From: Hyphomicrobiales bacterium
Lineage (GTDB): Bacteria > Pseudomonadota > Alphaproteobacteria > Rhizobiales > Methyloligellaceae
DNA length: 38,711 bases
Direction of reading: 5' to 3'
Assembly (NCBI GenBank): GCA_021775575.1
Contig: JAJFHO010000209.1
Coordinates: 1 to 38,711 of the forward strand
The notes under the pieces were generated by a model. The model worked only from the letters and a program-made list of their open reading frames with translations, was not told the origin of the DNA and did not search any database. Made by a program: the position numbers and the translations under genes. Positions 25,371-32,956 of this stretch are shown piece after piece; position 1 is the first letter of the stretch, and the number at the start of each line of letters is the position of its first letter.

Positions 25371-26242
25371 GACGCCTGCTCCATCTCGAGCAGCGCGGGG
25401 TCGAGCACACCGTCATATTCAAGCTCGCTCGGTCCCGTCATCAAAATGTGGCTGTCGCCCTTGCGCCACTCGATGAGCAGGGGCCCACCGGGCAGCGTCA
25501 CGCTTACGCTGCGCCCGGTCAGGCGCTTGCGGTGGGCGGCGACGGCGACGGCGCAAGCGGCGGTGCCGCAGGCGCGGGTGAGCCCCGCGCCGCGCTCCCA
25601 GACCTTTACCGCGATCGCGTCGGGGCCGGTCAGCTGTGCCAGCGAAATATTCGCGCGTTCGGGAAACAGCGGATGGTTTTCCAGCAGCGGGCCGATGCGC
25701 GCCAGGTCGTGCGCCTCCGTATCGTCGACCCAGAAGATGCAATGCGGATTGCCGATATTGACGGCGCTCGGGGAATGCAGGACCGGATCGTCGACGGGGC
25801 CGACCTGAAGCTCGATATAGCGGGTGTCGGCGAATTCCTCCGATAACGGAATTTCGTTCCATTCAAAACGCGGCGCGCCCATATCGACCGTCACCGTCCC
25901 GTCCGCATTGACCACGGCGCCGAGCAGCCCGGCCCGGGTTTCGATAGTGAGGCTCGGCCGCTTCAACTCCTCGGCCAGAATCGTCGCGACGCAACGCATG
26001 GCGTTGCCGCAGGCCTCGACCTCGCCGCCGTCGTGATTCCAGATCCGCATGAACGCGTCCCCGCCCGCCGGCGAGGCCTCGAGCGCGATCACCTGGTCGC
26101 ACCCCACGCCCCGTTCGCGGTCGGCGATCCGGCGGATCTCCCCGGCCGTGAAGGCGCGCGTGCGCGCGCGCAGGTCGAGCACGGCAAAATCATTGCCGAG
26201 TCCGTTCATCTTGCGCAGCGGTATGGAACCGGTTTCGCTCAT
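25367..26242 (-). CDS. dapF: Diaminopimelate epimerase
   Basis: A 291-residue enzyme converting LL- to meso-diaminopimelate for lysine and peptidoglycan synthesis. The two catalytic cysteines are in EACGNAMRC and TRACGTAACA. The N-terminal KMNGLGNDFAV is diagnostic. The ATG at 26242 has AAGG 6 nt upstream; the open frame continues upstream without another good start. It is first of the dapF-mtaB-ftsY-yciB operon. Confidence 0.96.
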   Translation of the reverse strand: MSETGSIPLRKMNGLGNDFAVLDLRARTRAFTAGEIRRIADRERGVGCDQVIALEASPAGGDAFMRIWNHDGGEVEACGNAMRCVATILAEELKRPSLTIETRAGLLGAVVNADGTVTVDMGAPRFEWNEIPLSEEFADTRYIELQVGPVDDPVLHSPSAVNIGNPHCIFWVDDTEAHDLARIGPLLENHPLFPERANISLAQLTGPDAIAVKVWERGAGLTRACGTAACAVAVAAHRKRLTGRSVSVTLPGGPLLIEWRKGDSHILMTGPSELEYDGVLDPALLEMEQAS

Positions 26243-26370
26243 ACTGTGCCTTATATGGTGATTGCTGCGCCGCCGCAAATAGGACAGCACCGACGATGAT
26301 GCGGCCGACACTTTGGCGCCCGCGGCCCTCCACATCGCAACCGACTTGGAATCCCGCTGCCATTCTGATA

Positions 26371-26405
26371 TTCAAGATGCAAATAATTCGTAATTGCATC
26401 TTGAA
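26371..26405. promoter_or_regulatory. 12-bp inverted repeat upstream of the oxidase-ZIP operon
   Basis: TTCAAGATGCAA (26371-26382) and TTGCATCTTGAA (26394-26405) are perfectly complementary across an 11-bp AT-rich spacer. It ends 14 bp before the oxidase ATG and runs into the AAAGGA ribosome site. It may be a regulator's operator or an RNA hairpin hiding the ribosome site. The half-site resembles NsrR boxes, but the spacing is 6 bp too long. Confidence 0.6.
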
Positions 26406-26419
26406 AGGATCGGTTCGCA

Positions 26420-27514
26420 ATGTTTGCGTGGCTGCAGCGCAAAGTTTCCCGCCGGCAGGGCCTTGCCGTCGTGGCGCAACTGGGCGGACTGGGCGCATTA
26501 CTCGGCGCAAACGGCCTCACGACGCCCGGCGAGGCGGCGCAACAGGGCCCCGGCGCGCAGCACAAGCGTATGCACGGCGCCGGCGCCAATGTGACCGTCG
26601 GAAGCGTCGACCACGTGCGCAACGGCTTCGATCCGCACGCGCTGCTTACCGACTGGGACACCGGAACGCCCGCCATAGACGCTCGGGGCCGGCGCGTGCG
26701 CAATTTCCAGATTGACGCGGTGGACAAGGATATCGAGATCGCCCCCGGGATCTTTTTCCCGGCCTGGACCTATAATGGCCGCATACCGGGACCGACCCTG
26801 CGGGCGGTCGAAGGCGATTTGGTCCGCATTACCTTTCGCAATGGCGGCAGCCACACCCACTCGCTGCATTTTCACGGCATCCATTCCGCGCGCATGGACG
26901 GTATATCGGGCGCCGGGCTTGTGGAGCCGGGCGGCGAGTTCGTCTATGAATTCACCGCCGCGCCCTTCGGCTGCCATCTCTATCACTGCCACGCGATCCC
27001 GCTGAAGCGTCATATCCACAAGGGGCTCTACGGCGCCTTTATCGTCGATCCGGACCCGGAGCGGCATCCCGAGATGAGGGACGTAGCGGCCTCGCGGCTG
27101 CTGGGGAGCGGGGAGAATTCCCGCTGGCAGGAGTTCGTTATGGTGATGAACGGCTTCGACACCAATTTCGACGACGAGAATGAGGTCTACGCCGCCAATT
27201 CGATCGCCTTCGCCTATATGAAAAAGCCGATTCCGATCGCCCGCGAACGCCCGGTACGCATCTATCTGGTCAATGTGACCGAGTTCGATCCGGTCAATTC
27301 ATTCCACCTGCATGCGAATTTCTTCAACTATTTCGACCACGGAACCACACTGGCGCCAACGTTGCGAACCGTCGATACGGTGATGCTGTGCCAGGGCCAG
27401 CGCGGCATCATCGAGTTCAGCTTCGCCGATCACGAGCCCGGCAAATATATGTTCCACGCCCACCAGTCCGAATTCGCCGAACTTGGCTGGATGAGTTTCC
27501 TCGAGGTGGTTTGA
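26420..27514 (+). CDS. Two-domain multicopper oxidase, exported
   Basis: A 364-residue oxidase with two cupredoxin domains. A Tat-type signal is likely (SRRQGLA, Arg11-Arg12, then a hydrophobic stretch to about 33). Trinuclear-cluster histidine pairs are His150/152, His189/191, His297/299 and His346/348. A type 1 site fits domain 1: His147, Cys190, His198, with Leu203 where nitrite reductases have Met. In domain 2 the Cys is replaced by Ala (HAH), so only one type 1 site remains, as in type B two-domain oxidases, which work as trimers. The substrate is unknown; Cu(I), Fe(II), Mn(II) or phenols are all possible. The ZIP gene starts on its last base. Confidence 0.88.
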   Translation: MFAWLQRKVSRRQGLAVVAQLGGLGALLGANGLTTPGEAAQQGPGAQHKRMHGAGANVTVGSVDHVRNGFDPHALLTDWDTGTPAIDARGRRVRNFQIDAVDKDIEIAPGIFFPAWTYNGRIPGPTLRAVEGDLVRITFRNGGSHTHSLHFHGIHSARMDGISGAGLVEPGGEFVYEFTAAPFGCHLYHCHAIPLKRHIHKGLYGAFIVDPDPERHPEMRDVAASRLLGSGENSRWQEFVMVMNGFDTNFDDENEVYAANSIAFAYMKKPIPIARERPVRIYLVNVTEFDPVNSFHLHANFFNYFDHGTTLAPTLRTVDTVMLCQGQRGIIEFSFADHEPGKYMFHAHQSEFAELGWMSFLEVV

Positions 27515-28656
27515 TGCTGCGCGCGGCCGCCTATTTCGCGCTTCCCCTGGCGACGTTGGCCGCGCTGGTCGCCCTGCTTGTCTGGCTTGCACCCTTCGAG
27601 GCGCTCACCCCCGGCGCGCCGCCGGTCGAGTCGCTCGCGTTCGAGACGGTCCGGCTCGAGCCCGGCCTTATCCGCGCGCGGGTCCGAGCCGACGGATCGG
27701 GGCCGGTCATCCTGGCGCAGGTTCATGTCGATGGAGCGTATCGCAGTTTCAGGCAGACGCCGCCGGGCCCGCTGGACCGGCTGCGCTCGGCGGAACTGGT
27801 TATTCCCTATCCCTGGGTGGAGGGCGAGGCGCATCATGTCGTCGCTCTCACAAGCTCCGGCGCAACCTTCGAACACATGATCGAAGTCGCGCAAATGACG
27901 CCCGATCCGTTTGGCCGGCAGACGCCGATGCTGCTGCTTGTCGGTCTGCTGCTGGGCCTGGCCCCGGTTTCCATCGGCCTCATGAGTTTTCCGGGCTTGC
28001 GCGCGCTGGGCCCCCGCGCGACCGGGTTCGTGCTGGCGGTGACGGTCGGCCTGCTCATCTATCTGCTGATCGATACGCTCGGCGAGGGGTTGGAAGCCGC
28101 GGAGACGGTTCTCGACCGTTTTCGCGGCGGCACGCTTGTCTGGGTGTCGGCGCTCGCCACCGCGGCCATCCTGACCGGCCTTGGCCGCAGCGGCACGAAG
28201 CCGCCGCACGGTCTGACGCTTGCTGCGTTCATCGCGCTCGGCATCGGTCTGCACAATCTCGGCGAAGGGCTCGTCGTCGGCGCGGCTTTCGCGTCCGGCG
28301 AGACGGCGCTCGCGGCCTTTCTTGTCGTCGGCTTTGTCATTCATAATGTCACCGAGGGCTTTGGTATCGCCGCGCCCTTGACCGGGACGCGGCCGCCGCT
28401 CGCGGCTTTCGCCGGTCTGGCCGCGCTCGCGGGGTTGCCGGCGCTGGCCGGTGTTTTCCTTGGGGCACAGGTGGTCAGCCCGTTATGGACCGCGGTCTGT
28501 TTTGGCATCGGTGCGGGCGCAATCGCTCAGGTTATTTTCGAGATAACCGCGCTGCTGGCGCGCCAGGGCGGCGCGGCGAAGCTTGCCGGCGCATCGGTGC
28601 TCGGCGGGGTGACGCTTGGGCTTGCCGTGATGTATGCGACGGCGCTTCTTGTCTAG
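27514..28656 (+). CDS. ZIP-family metal transporter with periplasmic N-terminal domain
   Basis: A 380-residue protein. Residues 1-26 are a membrane helix, about 27-135 a hydrophilic, probably periplasmic, beta-rich region, and 136-380 a ZIP-type bundle of about eight helices. The metal-site motifs HNLGEG (His247, Glu251) and HNVTEG (His277, Glu281) match helices 4 and 5 of ZIP transporters. These normally move Zn, Fe or Mn into the cytoplasm. The extra N-terminal domain is not part of the usual ZupT layout. Its start overlaps the oxidase stop (TGATG), so the two are made together. Confidence 0.85.
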   Translation: MLRAAAYFALPLATLAALVALLVWLAPFEALTPGAPPVESLAFETVRLEPGLIRARVRADGSGPVILAQVHVDGAYRSFRQTPPGPLDRLRSAELVIPYPWVEGEAHHVVALTSSGATFEHMIEVAQMTPDPFGRQTPMLLLVGLLLGLAPVSIGLMSFPGLRALGPRATGFVLAVTVGLLIYLLIDTLGEGLEAAETVLDRFRGGTLVWVSALATAAILTGLGRSGTKPPHGLTLAAFIALGIGLHNLGEGLVVGAAFASGETALAAFLVVGFVIHNVTEGFGIAAPLTGTRPPLAAFAGLAALAGLPALAGVFLGAQVVSPLWTAVCFGIGAGAIAQVIFEITALLARQGGAAKLAGASVLGGVTLGLAVMYATALLV

Positions 28657-28709
28657 CGGAGCGGGTACGTCGTTGACTGGACCCGATATTGCGGTGATTG
28701 TGGCGCGCC

Positions 28710-29327
28710 ATGGCCAGCGATGATTCCCGACAACCGAATGGAAAGAATTCCGACAACGCCCACAAGCACGGGCCGCGCGAGGCTTCAGGCTGGGTGCGCC
28801 GTTTCCTTGGCGGTGTCCGCGCCGGCGGCGATATTCTCGATGTCGCCTGTGGCGGCGGGCGCCATCTTCGCCTTGCGCTCGACCAGGGCTACCGGGTTAC
28901 CGGCATCGACCGGGACGTATCGAAACTCGACGATCTGGCCGAACGCCGCGACGTCTCTCTGATCGAGGCGGACCTGGAGGCCGGCCACCCGTTTCCGCTG
29001 CGCGAGCTGCGCTATGACGGCGTGATCGTGACCAACTATCTCTGGCGCCCGATCCTGTCCGAGATTGTCGGCTGCGTCGCCGATGACGGCCTGCTCATCT
29101 ACGAAACCTTCGCAGCCGGTCACGAGCGGCTTGGGCGACCCTGCAGCCCGGACTTTCTGCTGAACAATAACGAGCTTCTCGAGGCGGTCATGCCAAAGCT
29201 CACCGTCGTTGCATTCGAACATGGGGTCAGGCGGGGCGCGCGTCCGAAGATCGTTCAGAGGGTTGCCGCCTGCGGACCCGATCACGATTGGGCCGGCAGC
29301 GAACACATTCACTTGAGCGATCATTGA
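28710..29327 (+). CDS. Class I SAM-dependent methyltransferase
   Basis: A 205-residue cytoplasmic protein. Motif I is ILDVACGGGRHLRLAL, and the acidic end of strand 2 is TGIDRD. The later LIEADLE and YDGVIVTNYLWRP segments complete a Rossmann methyltransferase. Substrate unknown; it resembles small TehB/UbiE-like enzymes. The ATG at 28710 lacks a strong ribosome site; a TTG 12 nt upstream is possible. It lies 53 bp after the ZIP gene and may share its transcript. Confidence 0.82.
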   Translation: MASDDSRQPNGKNSDNAHKHGPREASGWVRRFLGGVRAGGDILDVACGGGRHLRLALDQGYRVTGIDRDVSKLDDLAERRDVSLIEADLEAGHPFPLRELRYDGVIVTNYLWRPILSEIVGCVADDGLLIYETFAAGHERLGRPCSPDFLLNNNELLEAVMPKLTVVAFEHGVRRGARPKIVQRVAACGPDHDWAGSEHIHLSDH

Positions 29328-29392
29328 ATCGCCTGAAGTTGCGAGTAATTCACTGGCCATGCGCCGCGCGGAAGCGGCGATTGGAGGCAGTG

Positions 29393-29686
29393 ATGAAACA
29401 ACGACTCCTGACAGCAACGGCGCTTTCGATTGGCGCCATCGGCCTGCTCGCGGCGCAGGCGAGCGTGCCGGCCAACGCCGGTCCGGGCGCGCGCGTTACC
29501 GCCCAAAGCAATTACGGCAACGGTTCCCTGACCGGAGCAGTCCGCAAAACCTCTTTCGGCTACCAGGTGCAGCTCCCCAGCGGGTTTTGGGAGGATTGCG
29601 AGCGCGACTGCCGCGAGGCGCTGCGCCGCAAACATCTCGACTTCTGGGAAACCCTGAATGAGGAAGGCCCCGGCAACCGGCGCTAG
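29393..29686 (+). CDS. Small secreted protein, tandem paralog A
   Basis: A 97-residue exported protein. The signal peptide is about 1-29 (LSIGAIGLLAAQASVPANA). The mature part has RVTAQSNYGNG, then GAVRKT, YQVQLPSGFWEDCERDC and HLDFW. Two Cys three residues apart (CERDC) may form a disulfide or bind metal. Over 58 residues, 44 are identical to the next gene. Similar YGNG...LPSG.W.DC proteins occur as hypotheticals in Rhizobiales; no function is known. GGAGG lies 5 nt before the ATG. Confidence 0.75.
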   Translation: MKQRLLTATALSIGAIGLLAAQASVPANAGPGARVTAQSNYGNGSLTGAVRKTSFGYQVQLPSGFWEDCERDCREALRRKHLDFWETLNEEGPGNRR

Positions 29687-29861
29687 GGTTAGGTGCATTG
29701 CCGGGCGGGTCAGGGCCTGGGCCGCGGCGCGGCTGATTTGTGCCGCCCGCGCCACCGTCGTTTCGGCGCGGCCTTCCCCGAACATTTCCCGCCGGCCGGT
29801 TTGCCGGTGCCCATCGATGCCGCTAGACTCCGCCAGGCAGGGGGCAGAAAGATGAGTTGCG

Positions 29862-30164
29862 ATGATGCGCAGACCATTAAGGGCGGCCGCTGCGATGCTT
29901 CTTTCCGTCAGCGCGCTTGTCGTTCCGCCGCCTGAGGCCGGCAACGCCGGGCCGCGCTACGGCCGTGTTACGGCGCATAGCTACTATGGCAATGGCAGCG
30001 TCACCGGCGCCGTGCGGAAAACAGGCAATTACTATCAGGTCCAGCTTCCCAGCGGTTTCTGGGAAGACTGTGAGGGCGATTGCCGTGAAACCCTGCGCCG
30101 GCAGCATCTCGATTTCTGGCGATCCATCGATGAGGATGCGCCGAATGGCGGCAACCGAAACTAG
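29862..30164 (+). CDS. Small secreted protein, tandem paralog B
   Basis: A 100-residue paralog of the preceding gene, about 76% identical in the mature core, with its own signal peptide (about 1-29, AAAAMLLSVSALVVPPPEAGNA). The CEGDC pair and HLDFW end are retained. Two adjacent ATGs (29862, 29865) could start it; the ribosome site is weak. The 175 bp between the two copies holds nothing recognisable. Confidence 0.72.
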   Translation: MMRRPLRAAAAMLLSVSALVVPPPEAGNAGPRYGRVTAHSYYGNGSVTGAVRKTGNYYQVQLPSGFWEDCEGDCRETLRRQHLDFWRSIDEDAPNGGNRN

Positions 30165-30244
30165 GGTCCGGACCCCAGCTCACTCAACGCCGGCGGCGAA
30201 TGGCCGGCTTTCATGACGTGCGGAGTTGGGATAGGATTTGTCAC

Positions 30245-30433
30245 ATGTGCGCCGATCCGAAAATGCGCGGTTTGCTGATGCAGGAGCTTCGCGGTGAGCT
30301 GGCCTCGCGCCGGCGTGCCCGCGCCGGGGATGCGCCGGGTGCGCTCGATGGCCTCTCGGGCCGGAAAATCGCGGCATTTATAGTGGCCGTCCCGATGGTG
30401 GTGGCGGTTGCTCTCGCCGCATCTTATTTTTAG
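30245..30433 (+). CDS. Small single-helix membrane protein
   Basis: A 62-residue protein with a basic N-terminal half (ELASRRRARAG) and one C-terminal helix (about residues 42-61, IAAFIVAVPMVVAVALAASYF). The ATG at 30245 follows AGGA by 8 nt; an earlier in-frame ATG at 30200 is possible. No family recognised. It lies 62 bp before the JmjC gene and may be co-transcribed with it. Confidence 0.5.
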   Translation: MCADPKMRGLLMQELRGELASRRRARAGDAPGALDGLSGRKIAAFIVAVPMVVAVALAASYF

Positions 30434-30495
30434 TTTCCCTTTATTTTCGGTTCGCTGACGCAGTAAAAATTGTTCATCGCCAGCGGGGAACCGCC

Positions 30496-31689
30496 ATGAG
30501 TGAACCGATCGCCACCTTTGCCCGTCTCTTGTCGCCGATCCTGGTCGACGACTTTTTCGACACCTATTACGAGACGAAGCCGGTCCATATCGAAGGGACG
30601 CCGGACAAGGTCGAGAACATATGCAGCTGGGCTGAATTCAACGAGCTTATCCAGAAAACCGGAATCTGGTCCGACCAGAATTTCAAGATGGTGGTCGACT
30701 CCGAGCGGGTGGCGGCAAACGATTTTTGTGAGCGCGCGCCGGGACGCGACGGCATGTCTCTCTACATGCCCGCGTCGCACAAGGTCCGCAAGCAGATGGA
30801 CAGGGGCGCCTCGATCGTTCTCGACCTTATCGAGACGCTGACGCCCGGCATTCGCGCGGTTACCGAGGCGCTGGAAATGGCGCTGGCGACGCGCATTTCC
30901 TGCAACGCCTATTGCTCGCAGGATCAGCGCCGCGCCTTCCCCTCGCATTTCGATACGATGGAAGTGTTTGCGCTGCATATCGAGGGGCAGAAAAGCTGGC
31001 GCGTCTATCAAAACCGGTTCGATGACCCGCTGGAGGCCCCAGGCTACGACCAAACCAGCTTTCCGCCGGCCTACCACGACAAGGCCAAGGGCGATGTGCT
31101 GATGGAGATCGAGATGAAGCCCGGCGATATGCTCTATCTGCCGAAAGGCTGGTATCATGATGCGCTGGCGTCATCGGAGGCCTGTCTGCATCTCTCCTTC
31201 AGCACGGCGCAACCGACCGGACTTAGTTTCATGAGCTGGGTGACGCGGGGTCTCGACGATATTGCCCTGTTCCGCCAGCCGATGCCGCCGCATGACGAGA
31301 TCGCCGCGCATGATGCGCATGTTGCAGGACTGAAGGACGCGCTGTCCGATGTCCTCAGTCAGCCCGACGTGGCGAGCCAGTTCCGCGACGACCAGCGCGC
31401 CAAGGCGTTTGGCTCGCTCTCGAATGTCGCTATCCCCCGGGCCTCGCGCCGGTTCCGGGTGAGGGGACGGGGCGTGAAGATCGTGCGCCGCGGCTCTGAA
31501 TTCCAGCTCAGCGCGCCTGGCGGCAAGGGGTCGCTGCCCGATGGCGGCGATAGGGTGGTAACGTGGGTATTGGAGCGTGACCATTTCCGCCTGTCCGATC
31601 TTGCCGGGGCGGTCCCGGATCTGGACGAGCAGAGGCTTCTGGAAATTACCCAGGCGCTCACAGCCGTTGGCGCGCTCGAGGCGCTGTGA
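30496..31689 (+). CDS. JmjC/cupin-4 2-oxoglutarate-dependent oxygenase (ROXA-like)
   Basis: A 397-residue protein of the cupin-4 class of JmjC oxygenases. The iron ligands are His151 and Asp153 in SHFDTMEVFALHIEGQKSW and His221 in YLPKGWYHDA. The C-terminal region (about 300-397) resembles the winged-helix module of ribosomal oxygenases such as E. coli RoxA (YcfD), which hydroxylates ribosomal protein uL16. Ribosomal hydroxylation here is inference; the substrate may differ. The formate/nitrite transporter follows after 22 bp. Confidence 0.85.
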   Translation: MSEPIATFARLLSPILVDDFFDTYYETKPVHIEGTPDKVENICSWAEFNELIQKTGIWSDQNFKMVVDSERVAANDFCERAPGRDGMSLYMPASHKVRKQMDRGASIVLDLIETLTPGIRAVTEALEMALATRISCNAYCSQDQRRAFPSHFDTMEVFALHIEGQKSWRVYQNRFDDPLEAPGYDQTSFPPAYHDKAKGDVLMEIEMKPGDMLYLPKGWYHDALASSEACLHLSFSTAQPTGLSFMSWVTRGLDDIALFRQPMPPHDEIAAHDAHVAGLKDALSDVLSQPDVASQFRDDQRAKAFGSLSNVAIPRASRRFRVRGRGVKIVRRGSEFQLSAPGGKGSLPDGGDRVVTWVLERDHFRLSDLAGAVPDLDEQRLLEITQALTAVGALEAL

Positions 31690-31711
31690 GGATATTGAGG
31701 AGCACGGGGAG

Positions 31712-32530
31712 ATGGCGCGCAAGCCTATGCGAACACGAAAAACGCCGGCTGTGAATGTCACCGGTATCGACGCCTACGCACCGAGAGAGATCGCCAATCT
31801 GATCGAAAAGACCGGTGTCGAGAAAGCGGCGATGCCGCTCGACAAGCTGTTGATGCTGGGACTGCTGGCGGGCGCATTTATCGCTTTCGGGGCGGCATTT
31901 TACACCCTTGCGGTGACCGGCAGCACGCTCGGTTTCGGCCCGACGCGGCTGCTGGGGGGGGCTGCTTTCAGCCTCGGGCTTGTGCTTGTCGTGGTCGCCG
32001 GGGCGGAGTTGTTTACCGGCAACAATCTGATCGTCATGGCCTGGGCCGATGGCGAAGTGACCAATGATCAATTGTTCCGCAACTGGTTCGCGACCTTCAT
32101 CTCAAATGCGATTGGCGCGCTGATCATCGCGCTGCTGGTTTTCTTTTCCGGCGTTCTGGCCAATGACGGCTTAAGCGTCACCGCGATCCAAATCGCCGAG
32201 GCAAAGATGAACCTGTCATTCGTGGAGGCGTTCTTCCGGGGCGTCCTGTGCAACGCGCTCGTATGCCTGGCAATTTGGCTTAGCTTCGCCTCGCATCGGG
32301 TATCGGGAAAGATTCTGGCGATCCTGTTTCCGATTACCGCCTTCGTGGCGCTCGGATTTGAGCATTCGATCGCGAATTTCTATCTCATCCCAGTCGGCAT
32401 CATGGTGGGCGCCGACGGCGGCGTCGGAGGGTTCGTCGCCAACATCGTGCCCGTCACACTGGGCAATGTGCTGGGCGGCGCGGGTATGGTCGCTTTTGTC
32501 TATTGGGTGATTTACCGCAACAGCGCCTGA
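31712..32530 (+). CDS. Formate/nitrite transporter (FocA/NirC family)
   Basis: A 272-residue membrane protein with six helices in the FNT fold. Diagnostic segments are VAGAELFTGNNLIVMAW, NWFATFISNAIGAL, FFRGVLCNALVCLAIWLSF and GFEHSIANFYLIPVG. It forms a pentameric channel for formate, nitrite or a related monovalent anion. GAGGAG lies 9 nt before the ATG at 31712. In a probable C1-using organism, formate is a reasonable cargo, but the sequence alone does not decide it. Confidence 0.9.
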   Translation: MARKPMRTRKTPAVNVTGIDAYAPREIANLIEKTGVEKAAMPLDKLLMLGLLAGAFIAFGAAFYTLAVTGSTLGFGPTRLLGGAAFSLGLVLVVVAGAELFTGNNLIVMAWADGEVTNDQLFRNWFATFISNAIGALIIALLVFFSGVLANDGLSVTAIQIAEAKMNLSFVEAFFRGVLCNALVCLAIWLSFASHRVSGKILAILFPITAFVALGFEHSIANFYLIPVGIMVGADGGVGGFVANIVPVTLGNVLGGAGMVAFVYWVIYRNSA

Positions 32531-32761
32531 GGGCGCGCGGCATTCAACGCAGGCGCCGGGCCTTGACTTTCCTTGCTCCGGACGCCAAAACTCCGCGCCA
32601 TATCCGGTATGGCTCGCACGAAGCGCAACAGGCGCGCTTCAAGACAAGCCGCCGCCCTGCACATGGGTCCCGCCGGAAGAGCGGGACGCCGGGAGGCAAG
32701 GGGGTTAACATCCGCCAGCGAGGGTTCGCCCGCGGATGGCATTTTGCTTTGGAAAAACGAA

Positions 32762-32956
32762 ATGACTGAAGAACTTAAGACAGAAGAATGCATCAACGAG
32801 ACCTGTCCCTGGTCGGGCAAGCCCGTCTCGGCGGACTCGCTGATGCGGTATCGCGATCGGGTGATCGGTTTCTGCAATCCTGGGTGCCGCGACAAGTTTC
32901 AAAAGGCCGCCGTCCTTTTCGACGGCCTCATCGGCACCACACGGCAGGCGCCATAA
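32762..32956 (+). CDS. Small TRASH/YHS-like cysteine protein
   Basis: A 64-residue protein with Cys10, Cys15, Cys38 and Cys42. The pattern Cys15-x22-Cys38-x3-Cys42 (CPWSGKPV, then GFCNPGCRDKF) fits a treble-clef metal site of the TRASH/YHS type, as in copper or zinc sensors and chaperones. Its stop is directly followed by the ffh ATG with no gap, so the two are probably translationally linked. The ATG at 32762 has only a weak GGA upstream. Bases 32531-32761 hold no other gene. Confidence 0.7.
   Translation: MTEELKTEECINETCPWSGKPVSADSLMRYRDRVIGFCNPGCRDKFQKAAVLFDGLIGTTRQAP

Noticed and set aside
22657-25808. Several long plus-strand frames opposite dapF-mtaB-ftsY-yciB
   Set aside because: All four minus-strand genes have diagnostic motifs and ATGA-coupled ends; the opposing frames lack any signature.
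26371-26405. A canonical NsrR operator
   Set aside because: The half-sites resemble it, but total length is 29 bp between outer AAGATGCA arms instead of about 23, so the dimer geometry would not fit.
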